64,000 nt of DNA, from the NCBI GenBank assembly GCA_902781315.1, contig CACZIT010000002.1:62001-126000 (forward strand), given 5' to 3'. The DNA comes from an uncultured Prevotellaceae bacterium. GTDB lineage: Bacteria > Bacteroidota > Bacteroidia > Bacteroidales > Bacteroidaceae. Made by a program: the position numbers and the translations under genes. The notes under the pieces were generated by a model. The model saw nothing but the letters and a program-made list of their open reading frames with translations, did no database searches and was not told the origin of the DNA. The number at the start of each line of letters is the position of its first letter. Within the stretch, counting starts at the first letter, position 1. Shown here one piece after another: positions 41,319-50,219 of the stretch.

Positions 41319-42077
41319 TTAGTCAGCCAGCTTGGCCTTGATGAACTCGCGGTTCAGGCGGGCGATGTTGGCGATGGACTCGTTCTTCGGGCAGACTGCC
41401 TCGCAGGCGCGGGTGTTGGTGCAGTTACCGAAGCCGAGTTCCTCCATGCGCATGACCATTGCCTTGGCGCGCTTGGCGGCCTCAGGACGACCCTGGGGCA
41501 GCAGGGCAAGCTGCGACACCTTCGACGATACGAAGAGCATGGCAGAGCCGTTCTTACAAGCTGCTACGCAGGCACCACAGCCGATGCAGGTGGCGCAGTC
41601 CATAGCCTCGTCGGCGTTCTCCTTCGGGATGAGGATGGCGTTGGCATCCTGAGCCTGTCCGGTGCGGATGCTGGTGTAGCCGCCGGCCTGGATGATCTTA
41701 TCGAAGGCACCACGGTCGACCATGCAGTCCTTGATGACGGGGAATGCAGCCGAACGCCAGGGCTCCACGGTGATGACGTCGCCATCGTTGAAGCGGCGCA
41801 TGTAGAGCTGACAGGTGGTGGCGCCACGCTCGGTCTTGCCGTGGGGCGTACCGTTGATGTAGAGCGAGCACATACCGCAGATACCCTCGCGGCAGTCGTG
41901 GTCGAATACGAACGGCTCCTTGCCCTCGTTGATGAGCTCTTCGTTGAGGATGTCGAGCATCTCGAGGAATGAGGTGTCGTCAGGAATATTCTTCATCTCG
42001 CGGGACTCGAAGTGGCCCTTCTCGCGGGGGCCGTTCTGCTTCCAGTACTTAATAGTAAATGAAATATTCTTAGCCAT
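41319..42077 (-). CDS. frdB: Fumarate reductase / succinate dehydrogenase iron-sulfur subunit
   Basis: 252 aa. The N-terminal 2Fe-2S ferredoxin domain has [15 protein letters not shown] and a later Cys (TTCQ). The C-terminal domain has the [14 protein letters not shown] motif for 4Fe-4S and [13 protein letters not shown] for 3Fe-4S/4Fe-4S. It passes electrons between the cytochrome b subunit and the flavoprotein. It is the last gene of the C-A-B operon (5-bp gap after the A subunit). Confidence 0.95.
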   Translation of the reverse strand: MAKNISFTIKYWKQNGPREKGHFESREMKNIPDDTSFLEMLDILNEELINEGKEPFVFDHDCREGICGMCSLYINGTPHGKTERGATTCQLYMRRFNDGDVITVEPWRSAAFPVIKDCMVDRGAFDKIIQAGGYTSIRTGQAQDANAILIPKENADEAMDCATCIGCGACVAACKNGSAMLFVSSKVSQLALLPQGRPEAAKRAKAMVMRMEELGFGNCTNTRACEAVCPKNESIANIARLNREFIKAKLAD

Positions 42078-42082
42078 GATCT

Positions 42083-44065
42083 TTAGTTCTTATAGTTACG
42101 TGTTTGTACCTTGATTGCCTCATACTCGAGCGGCTCCTTGATGAGCTCGGGGGCCTTGGTGTCGTCGCCCTGATACTCCCAGCAGCCTACATAGAAGAAG
42201 TGCTCATCGTCGCGCTTGGCTTCGCCTTCCTCAGTCTGGTGCTCCTCGCGGAAGTGTCCGCCGCAGCTCTCCTCACGATGGAGTGCGTCGTAAGCCACGA
42301 GCTGACCCATGAGGATGAAGTCGCGCAGATGGATGGCCTTGTCGAGCTCTACGTTCACGCCTTCCTTCGTGCCGGGCACGAACAGGTTGGTGTCGAACTC
42401 CTTCTTGAGCTCGCGCATGAGCTTCAGGCCCTCTTCCAGACCTTCCTTCGTGCGACCCATGCCGACGTGCTCCCACATGATGTGGCCGAGCTCCTTGTGG
42501 ATGGAGTCGACGGAGCGCTTGCCTTGGATGCCCATGAGGCGGTCGATTTCCTTCTCGACGCCCTTCTCGGCCTCAGCAAACTCAGGCAGATCGGTAGAGA
42601 TCTTGCCCCAGATGCTCTGGTCGGCCAGATAGTTCTGAATGGTGTAGGGCAGCACGAAATAGCCGTCGGCCAGACCCTGCATCAGAGCCGAAGCACCGAG
42701 GCGGTTGGCGCCGTGGTCGGAGAAGTTGCACTCGCCGATAGCGAACAGGCCGGGGATGGTGGTCTGCAGCTCGTAGTCGACCCAGATACCACCCATGGTG
42801 TAGTGGATGGCGGGGAAGATCATCATGGGCTTATAGTACTTCACGCCGTTGATTTCCTTGGCGAGCTCGCCGGGGAAGACGTCGGTGATCTCCTCATACA
42901 TCTCGAAGAGGTTGCCATAGCGCTGCATGATCTCGTCGAGACCGAGGCGGTTGATGGACTCAGAGAAGTCGAGGAACACAGCCAGACCGGTGTTGTTGAC
43001 GCCGAAGCCGTGGTCGCAACGCTCCTTGGCAGCACGCGAAGCCACGTCGCGGGGCACGAGGTTACCGAAGGCGGGATAGCGACGCTCCAGATAGTAGTCG
43101 CGATCTTCCTCAGGAATGTCCCAACCCTGAATCTCGCCACGCTGCAGCTTCTTGGCATCCTCGAGCTTCTTCGGCACCCAGATGCGGCCGTCGTTACGCA
43201 GCGACTCCGACATCAGCGTCAGCTTCGACTGCTTGTCGCCATGCACGGGGATGCAGGTGGGGTGAATCTGCACGTAAGAAGGATTTGCAAAATAAGCACC
43301 CTTACGATAGCACTGGATGGCAGCGGTGCAGTTGCAGCCCATAGCGTTGGTCGAAAGGAAGTAGGTGTTGCCATAACCGCCGGTGGCGATGACCACAGCG
43401 TTGGCCGAGAAGCGATGCAGCTTGCCGGTGGTGAGGTCCTTGGCGATGATACCGCGGGCACGACCGTCGACGATGACGACATCCTCCATCTCGTAGCGGG
43501 TGTAGAGTTTCACCTTGCCGAGCTCCACCTGACGCGAGAGCGACGAGTAGGCACCGAGCAGCAGCTGCTGACCGGTCTGACCCTTGGCATAGAACGTACG
43601 GCTGACCTGAGCGCCACCGAACGAGCGGTTGGCCAACATGCCGCCATATTCACGTGCGAAGGGCACGCCCTGAGCCACGCACTGGTCGATGATGTTGTTC
43701 GACACCTCAGCCAGACGATAGACGTTGGCCTCACGGGCACGATAGTCGCCACCCTTCACGGTGTCGTAGAACAGACGATAGACCGAGTCGCCGTCGTTCT
43801 GATAGCACTTGGCGGCGTTGATACCACCCTGAGCAGCGATGGAGTGAGCACGGCGGGGTGAGTCCTGAATGCACAGGTTGATGACGTTGAAGCCCATCTC
43901 GCCGAGCGAAGCGGCAGCCGAGGCACCAGCCAGACCGGTACCCACGACGATGACGTCGAGCTTCAGTTTGTTCTTCGGGTTCACCAGTCGCTGGTGAGCT
44001 TTATATTCTTTCCATTTCTCGGCTACTGGGCCTTGGGGAATTTTGGAATCTAATACTTTTGCCAT
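42083..44065 (-). CDS. frdA: Fumarate reductase / succinate dehydrogenase flavoprotein subunit
   Basis: 660 aa. FAD-binding [20 protein letters not shown], the FAD-attaching His in [18 protein letters not shown], the substrate-binding stretch [10 protein letters not shown] and [16 protein letters not shown], and [18 protein letters not shown]. In anaerobic Bacteroidales the complex reduces fumarate to succinate as the last step of the pathway fed by PckA, with menaquinol as donor. It is encoded between the C and B subunits. Whether it is named sdhA or frdA depends on physiology; fumarate reduction is favoured. Confidence 0.96.
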   Translation of the reverse strand: MAKVLDSKIPQGPVAEKWKEYKAHQRLVNPKNKLKLDVIVVGTGLAGASAAASLGEMGFNVINLCIQDSPRRAHSIAAQGGINAAKCYQNDGDSVYRLFYDTVKGGDYRAREANVYRLAEVSNNIIDQCVAQGVPFAREYGGMLANRSFGGAQVSRTFYAKGQTGQQLLLGAYSSLSRQVELGKVKLYTRYEMEDVVIVDGRARGIIAKDLTTGKLHRFSANAVVIATGGYGNTYFLSTNAMGCNCTAAIQCYRKGAYFANPSYVQIHPTCIPVHGDKQSKLTLMSESLRNDGRIWVPKKLEDAKKLQRGEIQGWDIPEEDRDYYLERRYPAFGNLVPRDVASRAAKERCDHGFGVNNTGLAVFLDFSESINRLGLDEIMQRYGNLFEMYEEITDVFPGELAKEINGVKYYKPMMIFPAIHYTMGGIWVDYELQTTIPGLFAIGECNFSDHGANRLGASALMQGLADGYFVLPYTIQNYLADQSIWGKISTDLPEFAEAEKGVEKEIDRLMGIQGKRSVDSIHKELGHIMWEHVGMGRTKEGLEEGLKLMRELKKEFDTNLFVPGTKEGVNVELDKAIHLRDFILMGQLVAYDALHREESCGGHFREEHQTEEGEAKRDDEHFFYVGCWEYQGDDTKAPELIKEPLEYEAIKVQTRNYKN

Positions 44066-44092
44066 AGCGAATTTTTCTTAAGGTATTAAAGT

Positions 44093-44881
44093 TTAGTTTA
44101 CAGCAGCAAGTGTGTCGACGACAGCCTTGCAGGTGTCGGCAGCAGCGTCGCAGCAAGCGGCAGCAGCCTCACCGCAGCAGGCGGCAGCACCATTGCAAGC
44201 CTCGCAGAGCGACGGAGCGCAACCGAAGGCGAAGGCCAGGACAACCACGAGGAAGCCAAGCATGAGCAGCGTGGTGTAGATGAGGCCGATGCACTTCCAG
44301 CGCTTTTCCCAAATCTTACCATTCCAGCCCAGCGTGTGGATAGCCGACCAGAAGCCGTGAGAGAGGTGGAACCAGATGGCCACGATCCAAATCACGTAGA
44401 GCACAACGTAGATGGGATTGGAGAAGGTGTTCACAATCTTTCCGAAACCATCGGCAGGAGCCGGGTCGAAGTGGATAGAGGGGAACAGTTCGGCAAACAT
44501 CATGTTGTACCAGAAGTTGAAGAGGTGCAGCAACAAGCCGAGCAGGATGATGATACCCAGCACCAGCATGTTCTGACTGGCCCACTCCACCTTGGCGGGT
44601 TTGTCCGTCACGGCATAGCGCTCAGCGCCACGTGCACGACGGTTCTGTGCCGTGAGGATGAAGGCATAGACAATGTGAATCACTGCGAGCGCTGCCAGGC
44701 CGAGCGTTGCCGCCACGGCATACCAGTTGGCTCCGAGCAATTCACAGATCGTGTTGTAGGCCTCTCCAGAGAAGAGGGCAACGACGTTCATGCAGCAGTG
44801 GAACGTCAGGAACAGGATGAGCGCCAGGCCGGTAACCGACATGACCACTTTCCTACCAATTGATGAATTGATTAACCACAT
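44093..44881 (-). CDS. frdC: Fumarate reductase / succinate dehydrogenase cytochrome b subunit with Cys/Ala-rich tail
   Basis: 262 aa, five membrane helices, with His residues in helices for two b hemes (FHCCMNV, VIHIVYAF, LLHLFNFWYN, WFHLSHGFWSA), the layout of the Wolinella/Bacteroides one-subunit anchor. The last 45 or so residues are unusual: FGCAPSLCEACNG, then repeated AACC pairs, eight Cys in total, ending in AAVN. Standard members stop soon after the last helix. First gene of the operon, 27 bp before the A subunit, with a promoter at 45023-45053. Confidence 0.93.
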   Translation of the reverse strand: MWLINSSIGRKVVMSVTGLALILFLTFHCCMNVVALFSGEAYNTICELLGANWYAVAATLGLAALAVIHIVYAFILTAQNRRARGAERYAVTDKPAKVEWASQNMLVLGIIILLGLLLHLFNFWYNMMFAELFPSIHFDPAPADGFGKIVNTFSNPIYVVLYVIWIVAIWFHLSHGFWSAIHTLGWNGKIWEKRWKCIGLIYTTLLMLGFLVVVLAFAFGCAPSLCEACNGAAACCGEAAAACCDAAADTCKAVVDTLAAVN

Positions 44882-45022
44882 AAATGATTGATGTTTTGAT
44901 TGTTTTGAAATAAATTATTTGAATGTTTATAGTTCACAATGATGCTTTCAGGGTATCTATCAACACGACAGAAAAACCGCGGCGTAACCACTTTTAGGTA
45001 TGCCGAAGTCCCTTTCTGACTG

Positions 45023-45053
45023 CAAAAATACTACTTTTTAATGATAATTCAAA
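45023..45053 (-). promoter_or_regulatory. Promoter of the fumarate reductase operon
   Basis: Minus strand TTTG (45050-45053), 19 bp, TATTTTTG (45023-45030), giving a leader of about 140 nt. The leader (44882-45015) has no obvious riboswitch fold. Confidence 0.75.
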
Positions 45054-45145
45054 CAAAATCTGATAAAAATTCCATTTTAATTTGTATTTTTGCACAGAAA
45101 ATCATTAAATCAATCACTTCAACCGCGCCTGAACGGCTCCAACGT

Positions 45146-46243
45146 ATGAAAGAAATCAAAAAAATCGTCCTCACCGGCGGACCCTGTGCCGGCAAAACCA
45201 CCGCACTCGTGAAGATCGTAGACTACTTCTCGAACTATGGCTACAAAGTGTTCACCATCCCGGAAGTACCGACTCTCTATAGCCAGGGCGGATGGAACTT
45301 CCTCACGCCCAACCGCAAGCTCTATTACGAGGGCGAACGCGCCATCCTGGAAACACAGCTGGCCCTGGAGGACATGTTCATGCGCATGGCTGAAGTGTGC
45401 ACAAAGCCCACGCTCATCGTCTGCGACCGCGGCACGATGGACATCTCGGCCTACATGACGCCGGAGATGTGGGAGGACATCACGGCGAAGGCCGGCACCG
45501 ACACGAACAAGCTGCGTGCCCGCTACGACGCTGTGCTGCACCTCGTGTCGGCAGCCGACGGTGCCGAGAAATACTACACCACCGCCACCAACGCCACGCG
45601 CTACGAGCAGATGAACGAGGAGGGACTGCGCATAGCCCGCGAACTGGACAAGAAGGTGGTGCAGGCCTGGACGGGCCATCCCCACCTGCGCGTCATCAAC
45701 AACAACGACGACTTCCAGGCCAAGCTGAACCGCGTGCTGAAGGAGATTGCCAACGTGCTCGGACTGCCCCAGCCCATCGAGGAGGAGCGCAAGTACATCG
45801 TGGAGGTGACGGGCGATATTCCTGAAGCCTCGGAGAGCCTCATCACGCAGACCTACCTCGTGGCCGAGCCAGGCGTGGAGATGCGCCTGCGCCGCCGCGA
45901 CTGGAACGGCAAGTTCGTGAACATCCTCACCACGAAGAAGAAAATTTCGGAGACGGAGCAGCTGGAGACGGAACGCCAGGTGGACAACAACCTCTACGAG
46001 TCGCTCGTGAAGCAGGCCGACCCCTACCGCCACACCATCGTGAAGCGCCGCAAGAGTTTCATCTGGAAAGGACAGTACTTCGAACTGGACAGCTACGAGA
46101 AACCCGTCTCTGGCCTGATGATTCTGGAGACAAAGGGCATCAAGTGCCACGAGGACGTGAAGTTCCCGCCCTTCCTGCGCGTCGTGGAGGACATCACCGG
46201 TCGCACCGAGTACTACAACTACAACATCGCCCTGCGGGGGTAA
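45146..46243 (+). CDS. P-loop NTPase (AAA_28) fused to a CYTH-like domain
   Basis: 365 aa from ATG 45146, the start that puts the P-loop at the N-terminus (KKIVLTGGPCAGKTTALVKI). Residues 1-195 are an AAA_28 nucleotide kinase-like domain (IVCDRGTMDISAYMTPEMWE as Walker B region). Residues about 210-365 are a CYTH-like triphosphate tunnel domain (EEERKYIVEVTGD with the ExxK pattern, EMRLRRRDWNG, KKKISETEQLETERQV, RHTIVKRRKSF). The same order is known in animal TTD14-type proteins and some bacterial homologues. The substrate is not known; a phosphotransfer or triphosphate-binding role is inferred. Divergent from the fumarate reductase operon. Confidence 0.82.
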   Translation: MKEIKKIVLTGGPCAGKTTALVKIVDYFSNYGYKVFTIPEVPTLYSQGGWNFLTPNRKLYYEGERAILETQLALEDMFMRMAEVCTKPTLIVCDRGTMDISAYMTPEMWEDITAKAGTDTNKLRARYDAVLHLVSAADGAEKYYTTATNATRYEQMNEEGLRIARELDKKVVQAWTGHPHLRVINNNDDFQAKLNRVLKEIANVLGLPQPIEEERKYIVEVTGDIPEASESLITQTYLVAEPGVEMRLRRRDWNGKFVNILTTKKKISETEQLETERQVDNNLYESLVKQADPYRHTIVKRRKSFIWKGQYFELDSYEKPVSGLMILETKGIKCHEDVKFPPFLRVVEDITGRTEYYNYNIALRG

Positions 46244-46334
46244 GGGCTAGCCCCTGCCCCTCAACCATTCCGCTTGGCCTTGGTCGCTTGCGTAGCGTAG
46301 CTAAGAATTTTTCATCACTAAAATAAAAAGCCTT

Positions 46335-46583
46335 ATAAAAAAAGTCCGCGTATTGCTATTACTGGCCATGATGCTCGGTGGCACAGGCCTGCAAGCTCAG
46401 GTTCCGCAGGAGGTAAGCAAGATTCTTGCCGCTTGCAGCCAGAAAATGACCCACCCGTCGGGTATGGAAATCGACATGAAGGTTTCTGCCGGTGTTGCCA
46501 TCGCAAAGATGAACATGAACATCAAGATGTTTACCAAAGGCGAGAAAATGTTTTCGCAGTTATCAATGAAAATCTTGAGCTAA
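46335..46583 (+). pseudogene. Decayed secreted-protein gene
   Basis: A signal peptide can be read if ATA 46335 replaces a lost ATG: (M)KKVRVLLLLAMMLGGTGLQA, then Q. The mature part PQEVSKILAACSQKMTHPSG and MEIDMKVSAGVAIAKMNMNI looks like the start of a LolA-like / outer-membrane lipoprotein-sorting type secreted protein, which would normally be about 200 aa. The frame stops after MKILS. Missing start and truncation together point to a pseudogene. A TTG at 46353 could still allow translation. Confidence 0.6.
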
Positions 46584-46602
46584 AATCGTGCGCAAGTAAG
46601 TC

Positions 46603-47409
46603 ATGACACAGCCTTTGCTTACTCACTACCAGTTAGGATCAGACGTGGTGGCCTTCAGCAGCACCCGACACGGGGGCTACAGCCAGGGCCACTATGCTGC
46701 ATTCAACATCAACAACTATTGTGGCGACAGCCCAGTGGCCATACAGAAAAACCGCGAGGCGCTGTGCCATTTGCTCGGCATCGAAGATAATCGTCTGTTG
46801 ATGCCTCATCAGGTGCATCGGGCTGAAGTAGCTTACATCAACACCTCATTTCTCGATCTCACCCCTGAAGAACAGAAGGAAAAACTGGAAGGCATCGATG
46901 CCATCATCACCAACATTCCTGGCATTTGCATTGGCGTTTCTACAGCCGATTGCATCCCTATCCTGCTCTACGACCCGCAGCATGGCGTGGTGGCGGCTGT
47001 GCACGCCGGATGGCGAGGCACCGTGCAACGCATCGCCAAGAAGGCTGTCGAAGCGATGATGACCACCTATGGCTCCTCACCAGCCGACCTGATGGCGCAG
47101 ATTGGGCCTGGCATCTCGCTACAGAGTTTTGAGGTCGGGCAGGAAGTCTACGATGCCTTTGCAGCCGAAGGGTTCTGCATGGAAGCCATAGCCTGTCTGA
47201 TGCCCGCCAACCAAGGCACGGAATGTGGGGAGAAATGGCACATCGACCTACCCTTGTGCAATCGTCAGCAACTGGTGGAGGCAGGGGTTATAAACGAGCA
47301 AATCCACACGCTGCCCATCTGTACCTATGAGCACCACGACGACTACTTCTCTGCCCGCCGGCTAGGCATCCACTCCGGTCGCATCTTCACGGGCATCATG
47401 CTGAAGTAA
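46603..47409 (+). CDS. pgeF: Polyphenol oxidase / purine nucleoside phosphorylase family protein (PgeF/YfiH, DUF152)
   Basis: 268 aa. Family motifs: FSSTRHGGYSQGHYAAFNIN, PHQVHRAEV, the metal-binding Cys/His set in VSTADCIPILLYD and VHAGWRGTVQRIAKKA, and the C-terminal HHDDYFSARR. Members were called laccases; later work links them to purine nucleoside phosphorolysis and to editing of peptidoglycan precursors. Length is typical. Confidence 0.92.
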   Translation: MTQPLLTHYQLGSDVVAFSSTRHGGYSQGHYAAFNINNYCGDSPVAIQKNREALCHLLGIEDNRLLMPHQVHRAEVAYINTSFLDLTPEEQKEKLEGIDAIITNIPGICIGVSTADCIPILLYDPQHGVVAAVHAGWRGTVQRIAKKAVEAMMTTYGSSPADLMAQIGPGISLQSFEVGQEVYDAFAAEGFCMEAIACLMPANQGTECGEKWHIDLPLCNRQQLVEAGVINEQIHTLPICTYEHHDDYFSARRLGIHSGRIFTGIMLK

Positions 47410-47542
47410 TTCCTAATATGTTTCGCTGCCCACACCACCAACAGGAAAAATCTAGCAACTCTATATTGGCACAAATGCATGTTCACACTGTAAAAGTAAT
47501 AAAATTTATGAACGTGATGTAGATTTTTGGCAAAGTTTTTTG

Positions 47543-47550
47543 TAATTTTG
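47543..47550 (+). promoter_or_regulatory. -7 box of mnmG
   Basis: TAATTTTG 23 bp before ATG 47574; no TTTG at the right distance upstream. Confidence 0.5.
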
Positions 47551-47573
47551 CAGGGAAATATGCACTTTTGAGA

Positions 47574-49550
47574 ATGACAACATTAAAATATGACGTGATT
47601 GTGATCGGCGGCGGCCATGCTGGCTGCGAGGCTGCTGTGGCCTCAGCTCGCATGGGGGCCAAGACGTGTCTGGTGACGATGGACATGAACAAAATCGCCC
47701 AGATGTCGTGCAATCCGGCTGTAGGAGGAATCGCTAAAGGCCAGATAGTCAGGGAGTTAGATGCTCTCGGCGGCGAAATGGGACGCGTCACCGATGCCAC
47801 TGCCATACAGTTCCGTATGCTCAACCGCGGCAAGGGTCCGGCGGTGTGGAGCCCGCGTGCACAATGCGACCGCGAGAAGTTCATCTGGAAGTGGCGCGAG
47901 ACGCTCGACCACATCGATGGACTCGACATCTGGCAGGACCAGGCCGACGAACTTCTCGTGGAGCCTTGCAGCAATGCCAGCAACAACCAAGAAAACGACG
48001 ACGACACTCCTGAAGCCGCAGAAAACTATCGCGGAATGGCGGTGGGCGTGAAAACGATATGGGGCGTGGAGCTCCGGGCGAAATGCGTTGTGGTGACTGC
48101 GGGCACGTTCCTCAACGGACTGATGCACGTTGGACGCTGCATGGTGCCGGGTGGACGCATTGCCGAACCGGCCGTACCGCATTTCTCGGAAAGCATTGCT
48201 CGCTGGGGCATTCGTGTAGACAGAATGAAGACGGGCACTCCCGTGCGCATCGACAAGCGCAGCATTGACTTCAGTTTGCTGGAGGAACAACCCGGAGAAC
48301 AAGACTACCACAAGTTTTCCTACATGGGCGAGGCACGTCCCCTACCCCAACTGCCGTGCTGGCTGCTGAACACCAACGCTCGTGTGCATGAGATTCTGCG
48401 CTCCGGACTCAACGACTCGCCACTCTACAACGGCCAGATACAGTCTATCGGACCGCGCTATTGCCCTTCGATAGAAACGAAGTTGGTCACCTTCCCTGAC
48501 CGCGAGCAGCATCCGCTCTTCCTGGAACCGGAAGGCGTAAATACCAACGAGATGTATCTGAACGGCTTCTCCTCGTCGATGCCCATTGAGGTGCAGCTGG
48601 AAGCGCTCCGCCAGATTCCTGCATTGCGCGACGTGAAAGTCTACCGACCAGGCTATGCCATCGAATACGATTTTTTTGACCCCACACAGCTTTCGCACAC
48701 GTTGGAATCGAAAGTTTTGAGCGGTCTGTTCCTCGCCGGACAGGTGAACGGCACTACTGGCTATGAGGAAGCAGCAGGTCAAGGCTTAATGGCTGGCATC
48801 AACGCAGCCCTCAAAGCAGGTGAAACCAATTCTGTATGTTGCGATGCCACCGCAACCCCCAATTCTTCCTTCACCCTTGCTCGCGACGAAGCCTATATAG
48901 GCGTACTCATAGACGACCTTGTTACTAAAGGCGTCGACGAACCTTACCGCATGTTCACCTCACGCGCCGAGTATCGCATCTTACTCCGACAAGACGATGC
49001 TGATGCCCGACTGACGGAGCGCGCCTATGAATTGGGACTGGCATCTCGCGAACGCTACGACTGGTGGCTGCAGAAGAAAGCGGAAATAGCTAAAATTATC
49101 GATTTCTGCGAAAACACACCCGTGAAGCCGCGCGACATCAATGGTGCCCTGGAAGCCCTTGGCACCACCCCACTCCAATTCGGCTGCAAGGTGGCCGACC
49201 TTATCGCTCGTCCACAGCTCTCTATTGAAAAACTTTCCGAAGTTATTCCTTCGCTGAAAGAAATCATTTCATCGCCTGTAAATCGACAGGAGGAAATTGC
49301 AGAGGCTGCTGAGATAAAAATTAAATATAAAGGTTACATAGAACGCGAAAAACTCGTAGCTGACAAGATGCACCGACTGGAGAACATTCGCATCAAGGGA
49401 CGGTTTAACTATGCAGAACTGCACGAAATATCCACCGAAGGACGCCAGAAACTTCAGCGAATCAATCCAGAAACCTTGGCACAAGCCAGTCGCATTCCTG
49501 GAGTATCGCCCTCCGACATTAACGTCTTGCTAGTCCTACTCGGCAGATAA
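47574..49550 (+). CDS. mnmG: tRNA uridine-5-carboxymethylaminomethyl(34) synthesis enzyme MnmG
   Basis: 658 aa from ATG 47574. FAD-binding VIVIGGGHAGCEAAVASARM, then MSCNPAVGGIAKGQIVRELD and GRCMVPGGRIAEPAV. Also seen are MKTGTPVRIDKRSID, YCPSIETKLVTFPDREQHPL, AGQVNGTTGYEEAAGQGLMA and the C-terminal GidA-associated helical domain. With MnmE it modifies the wobble uridine of several tRNAs. An acidic insert (NASNNQENDDDTPEAAENY) sits in the FAD/NAD domain near residue 145 and is absent from E. coli MnmG. mnmG (gidA) is often close to oriC in bacteria, which fits the parS sites right after it. Confidence 0.96.
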   Translation: MTTLKYDVIVIGGGHAGCEAAVASARMGAKTCLVTMDMNKIAQMSCNPAVGGIAKGQIVRELDALGGEMGRVTDATAIQFRMLNRGKGPAVWSPRAQCDREKFIWKWRETLDHIDGLDIWQDQADELLVEPCSNASNNQENDDDTPEAAENYRGMAVGVKTIWGVELRAKCVVVTAGTFLNGLMHVGRCMVPGGRIAEPAVPHFSESIARWGIRVDRMKTGTPVRIDKRSIDFSLLEEQPGEQDYHKFSYMGEARPLPQLPCWLLNTNARVHEILRSGLNDSPLYNGQIQSIGPRYCPSIETKLVTFPDREQHPLFLEPEGVNTNEMYLNGFSSSMPIEVQLEALRQIPALRDVKVYRPGYAIEYDFFDPTQLSHTLESKVLSGLFLAGQVNGTTGYEEAAGQGLMAGINAALKAGETNSVCCDATATPNSSFTLARDEAYIGVLIDDLVTKGVDEPYRMFTSRAEYRILLRQDDADARLTERAYELGLASRERYDWWLQKKAEIAKIIDFCENTPVKPRDINGALEALGTTPLQFGCKVADLIARPQLSIEKLSEVIPSLKEIISSPVNRQEEIAEAAEIKIKYKGYIEREKLVADKMHRLENIRIKGRFNYAELHEISTEGRQKLQRINPETLAQASRIPGVSPSDINVLLVLLGR

Positions 49551-49559
49551 GGAGAGGTA

Positions 49560-49575
49560 TGTTTCACGTGAAACA
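49560..49575. promoter_or_regulatory. parS centromere site 1 (ParB binding)
   Basis: Perfect 16-bp palindrome TGTTTCACGTGAAACA, identical to the canonical chromosomal parS, 10 bp after the mnmG stop codon. Confidence 0.95.
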
Positions 49576-49629
49576 AATAACGCGTAATGAATTAATTATC
49601 AACGATAAAACCAATTAAAACAAAAACAA

Positions 49630-50160
49630 ATGAACAACAAAATCCTATTAGACAATCTGCGTTGCATACCCGATTGGCCAATCAAGGGTGTCAACTTCCG
49701 CGATGTCACTACGCTATTCAAAAACAGCGAGTGCGTAAAAGAAATCGAGAAAGAACTGGTGGAATTGTACAAAGACAAAGGTATCACCAAGATTGTTGGT
49801 ATCGAGTCGCGCGGTTTTGTCATGTCGTCAGCTCTGGCTCTCGACTTGGGTGCCGGCATCGTACTTTGTCGCAAACCCGGTAAACTGCCCTGCGAAACAG
49901 TCCAGCAGAGCTATGCCAAGGAATATGGCATCGACACCATTGAGATTCACAAGGATGCCATCAGCGAGAACGACGTAGTTCTGCTGCACGACGATTTATT
50001 GGCAACAGGTGGAACTATGAAGGCAGCCTGCGACCTCGTACGAAAGTTCAACCCGAAGAAAATCTACGTGAACTTCCTCATCGAACTGGTGAACGAAGGA
50101 CTGAACGGCCGCGAAGCCTTCGACGACGATGTTGAGGTGACCTCACTGCTGAAAATCTAA
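49630..50160 (+). CDS. apt: Adenine phosphoribosyltransferase
   Basis: 176 aa. Converts adenine + PRPP to AMP (purine salvage). Seen: DWPIKGVNFRDVTTLF, GIESRGFVMSSALALDLGAG, the flexible loop RKPGKLPCETVQQSY, and the PRPP-binding VVLLHDDLLATGGTMKAA. Length is standard. The gene stands between two perfect parS sites. Confidence 0.97.
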   Translation: MNNKILLDNLRCIPDWPIKGVNFRDVTTLFKNSECVKEIEKELVELYKDKGITKIVGIESRGFVMSSALALDLGAGIVLCRKPGKLPCETVQQSYAKEYGIDTIEIHKDAISENDVVLLHDDLLATGGTMKAACDLVRKFNPKKIYVNFLIELVNEGLNGREAFDDDVEVTSLLKI

Positions 50161-50165
50161 CATAA

Positions 50166-50181
50166 TGTTTCACGTGAAACA
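50166..50181. promoter_or_regulatory. parS centromere site 2 (ParB binding)
   Basis: A second perfect TGTTTCACGTGAAACA, 606 bp from site 1 and 5 bp after the apt stop codon, upstream of uvrC. Confidence 0.95.
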
Positions 50182-50219
50182 CAACCAATAGAACAACCTC
50201 TAAATTAGGGAGTTACGAC

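Noticed and set aside
42104..43861. Long plus-strand frame opposite frdA
   Set aside because: Shadow of the flavoprotein gene.
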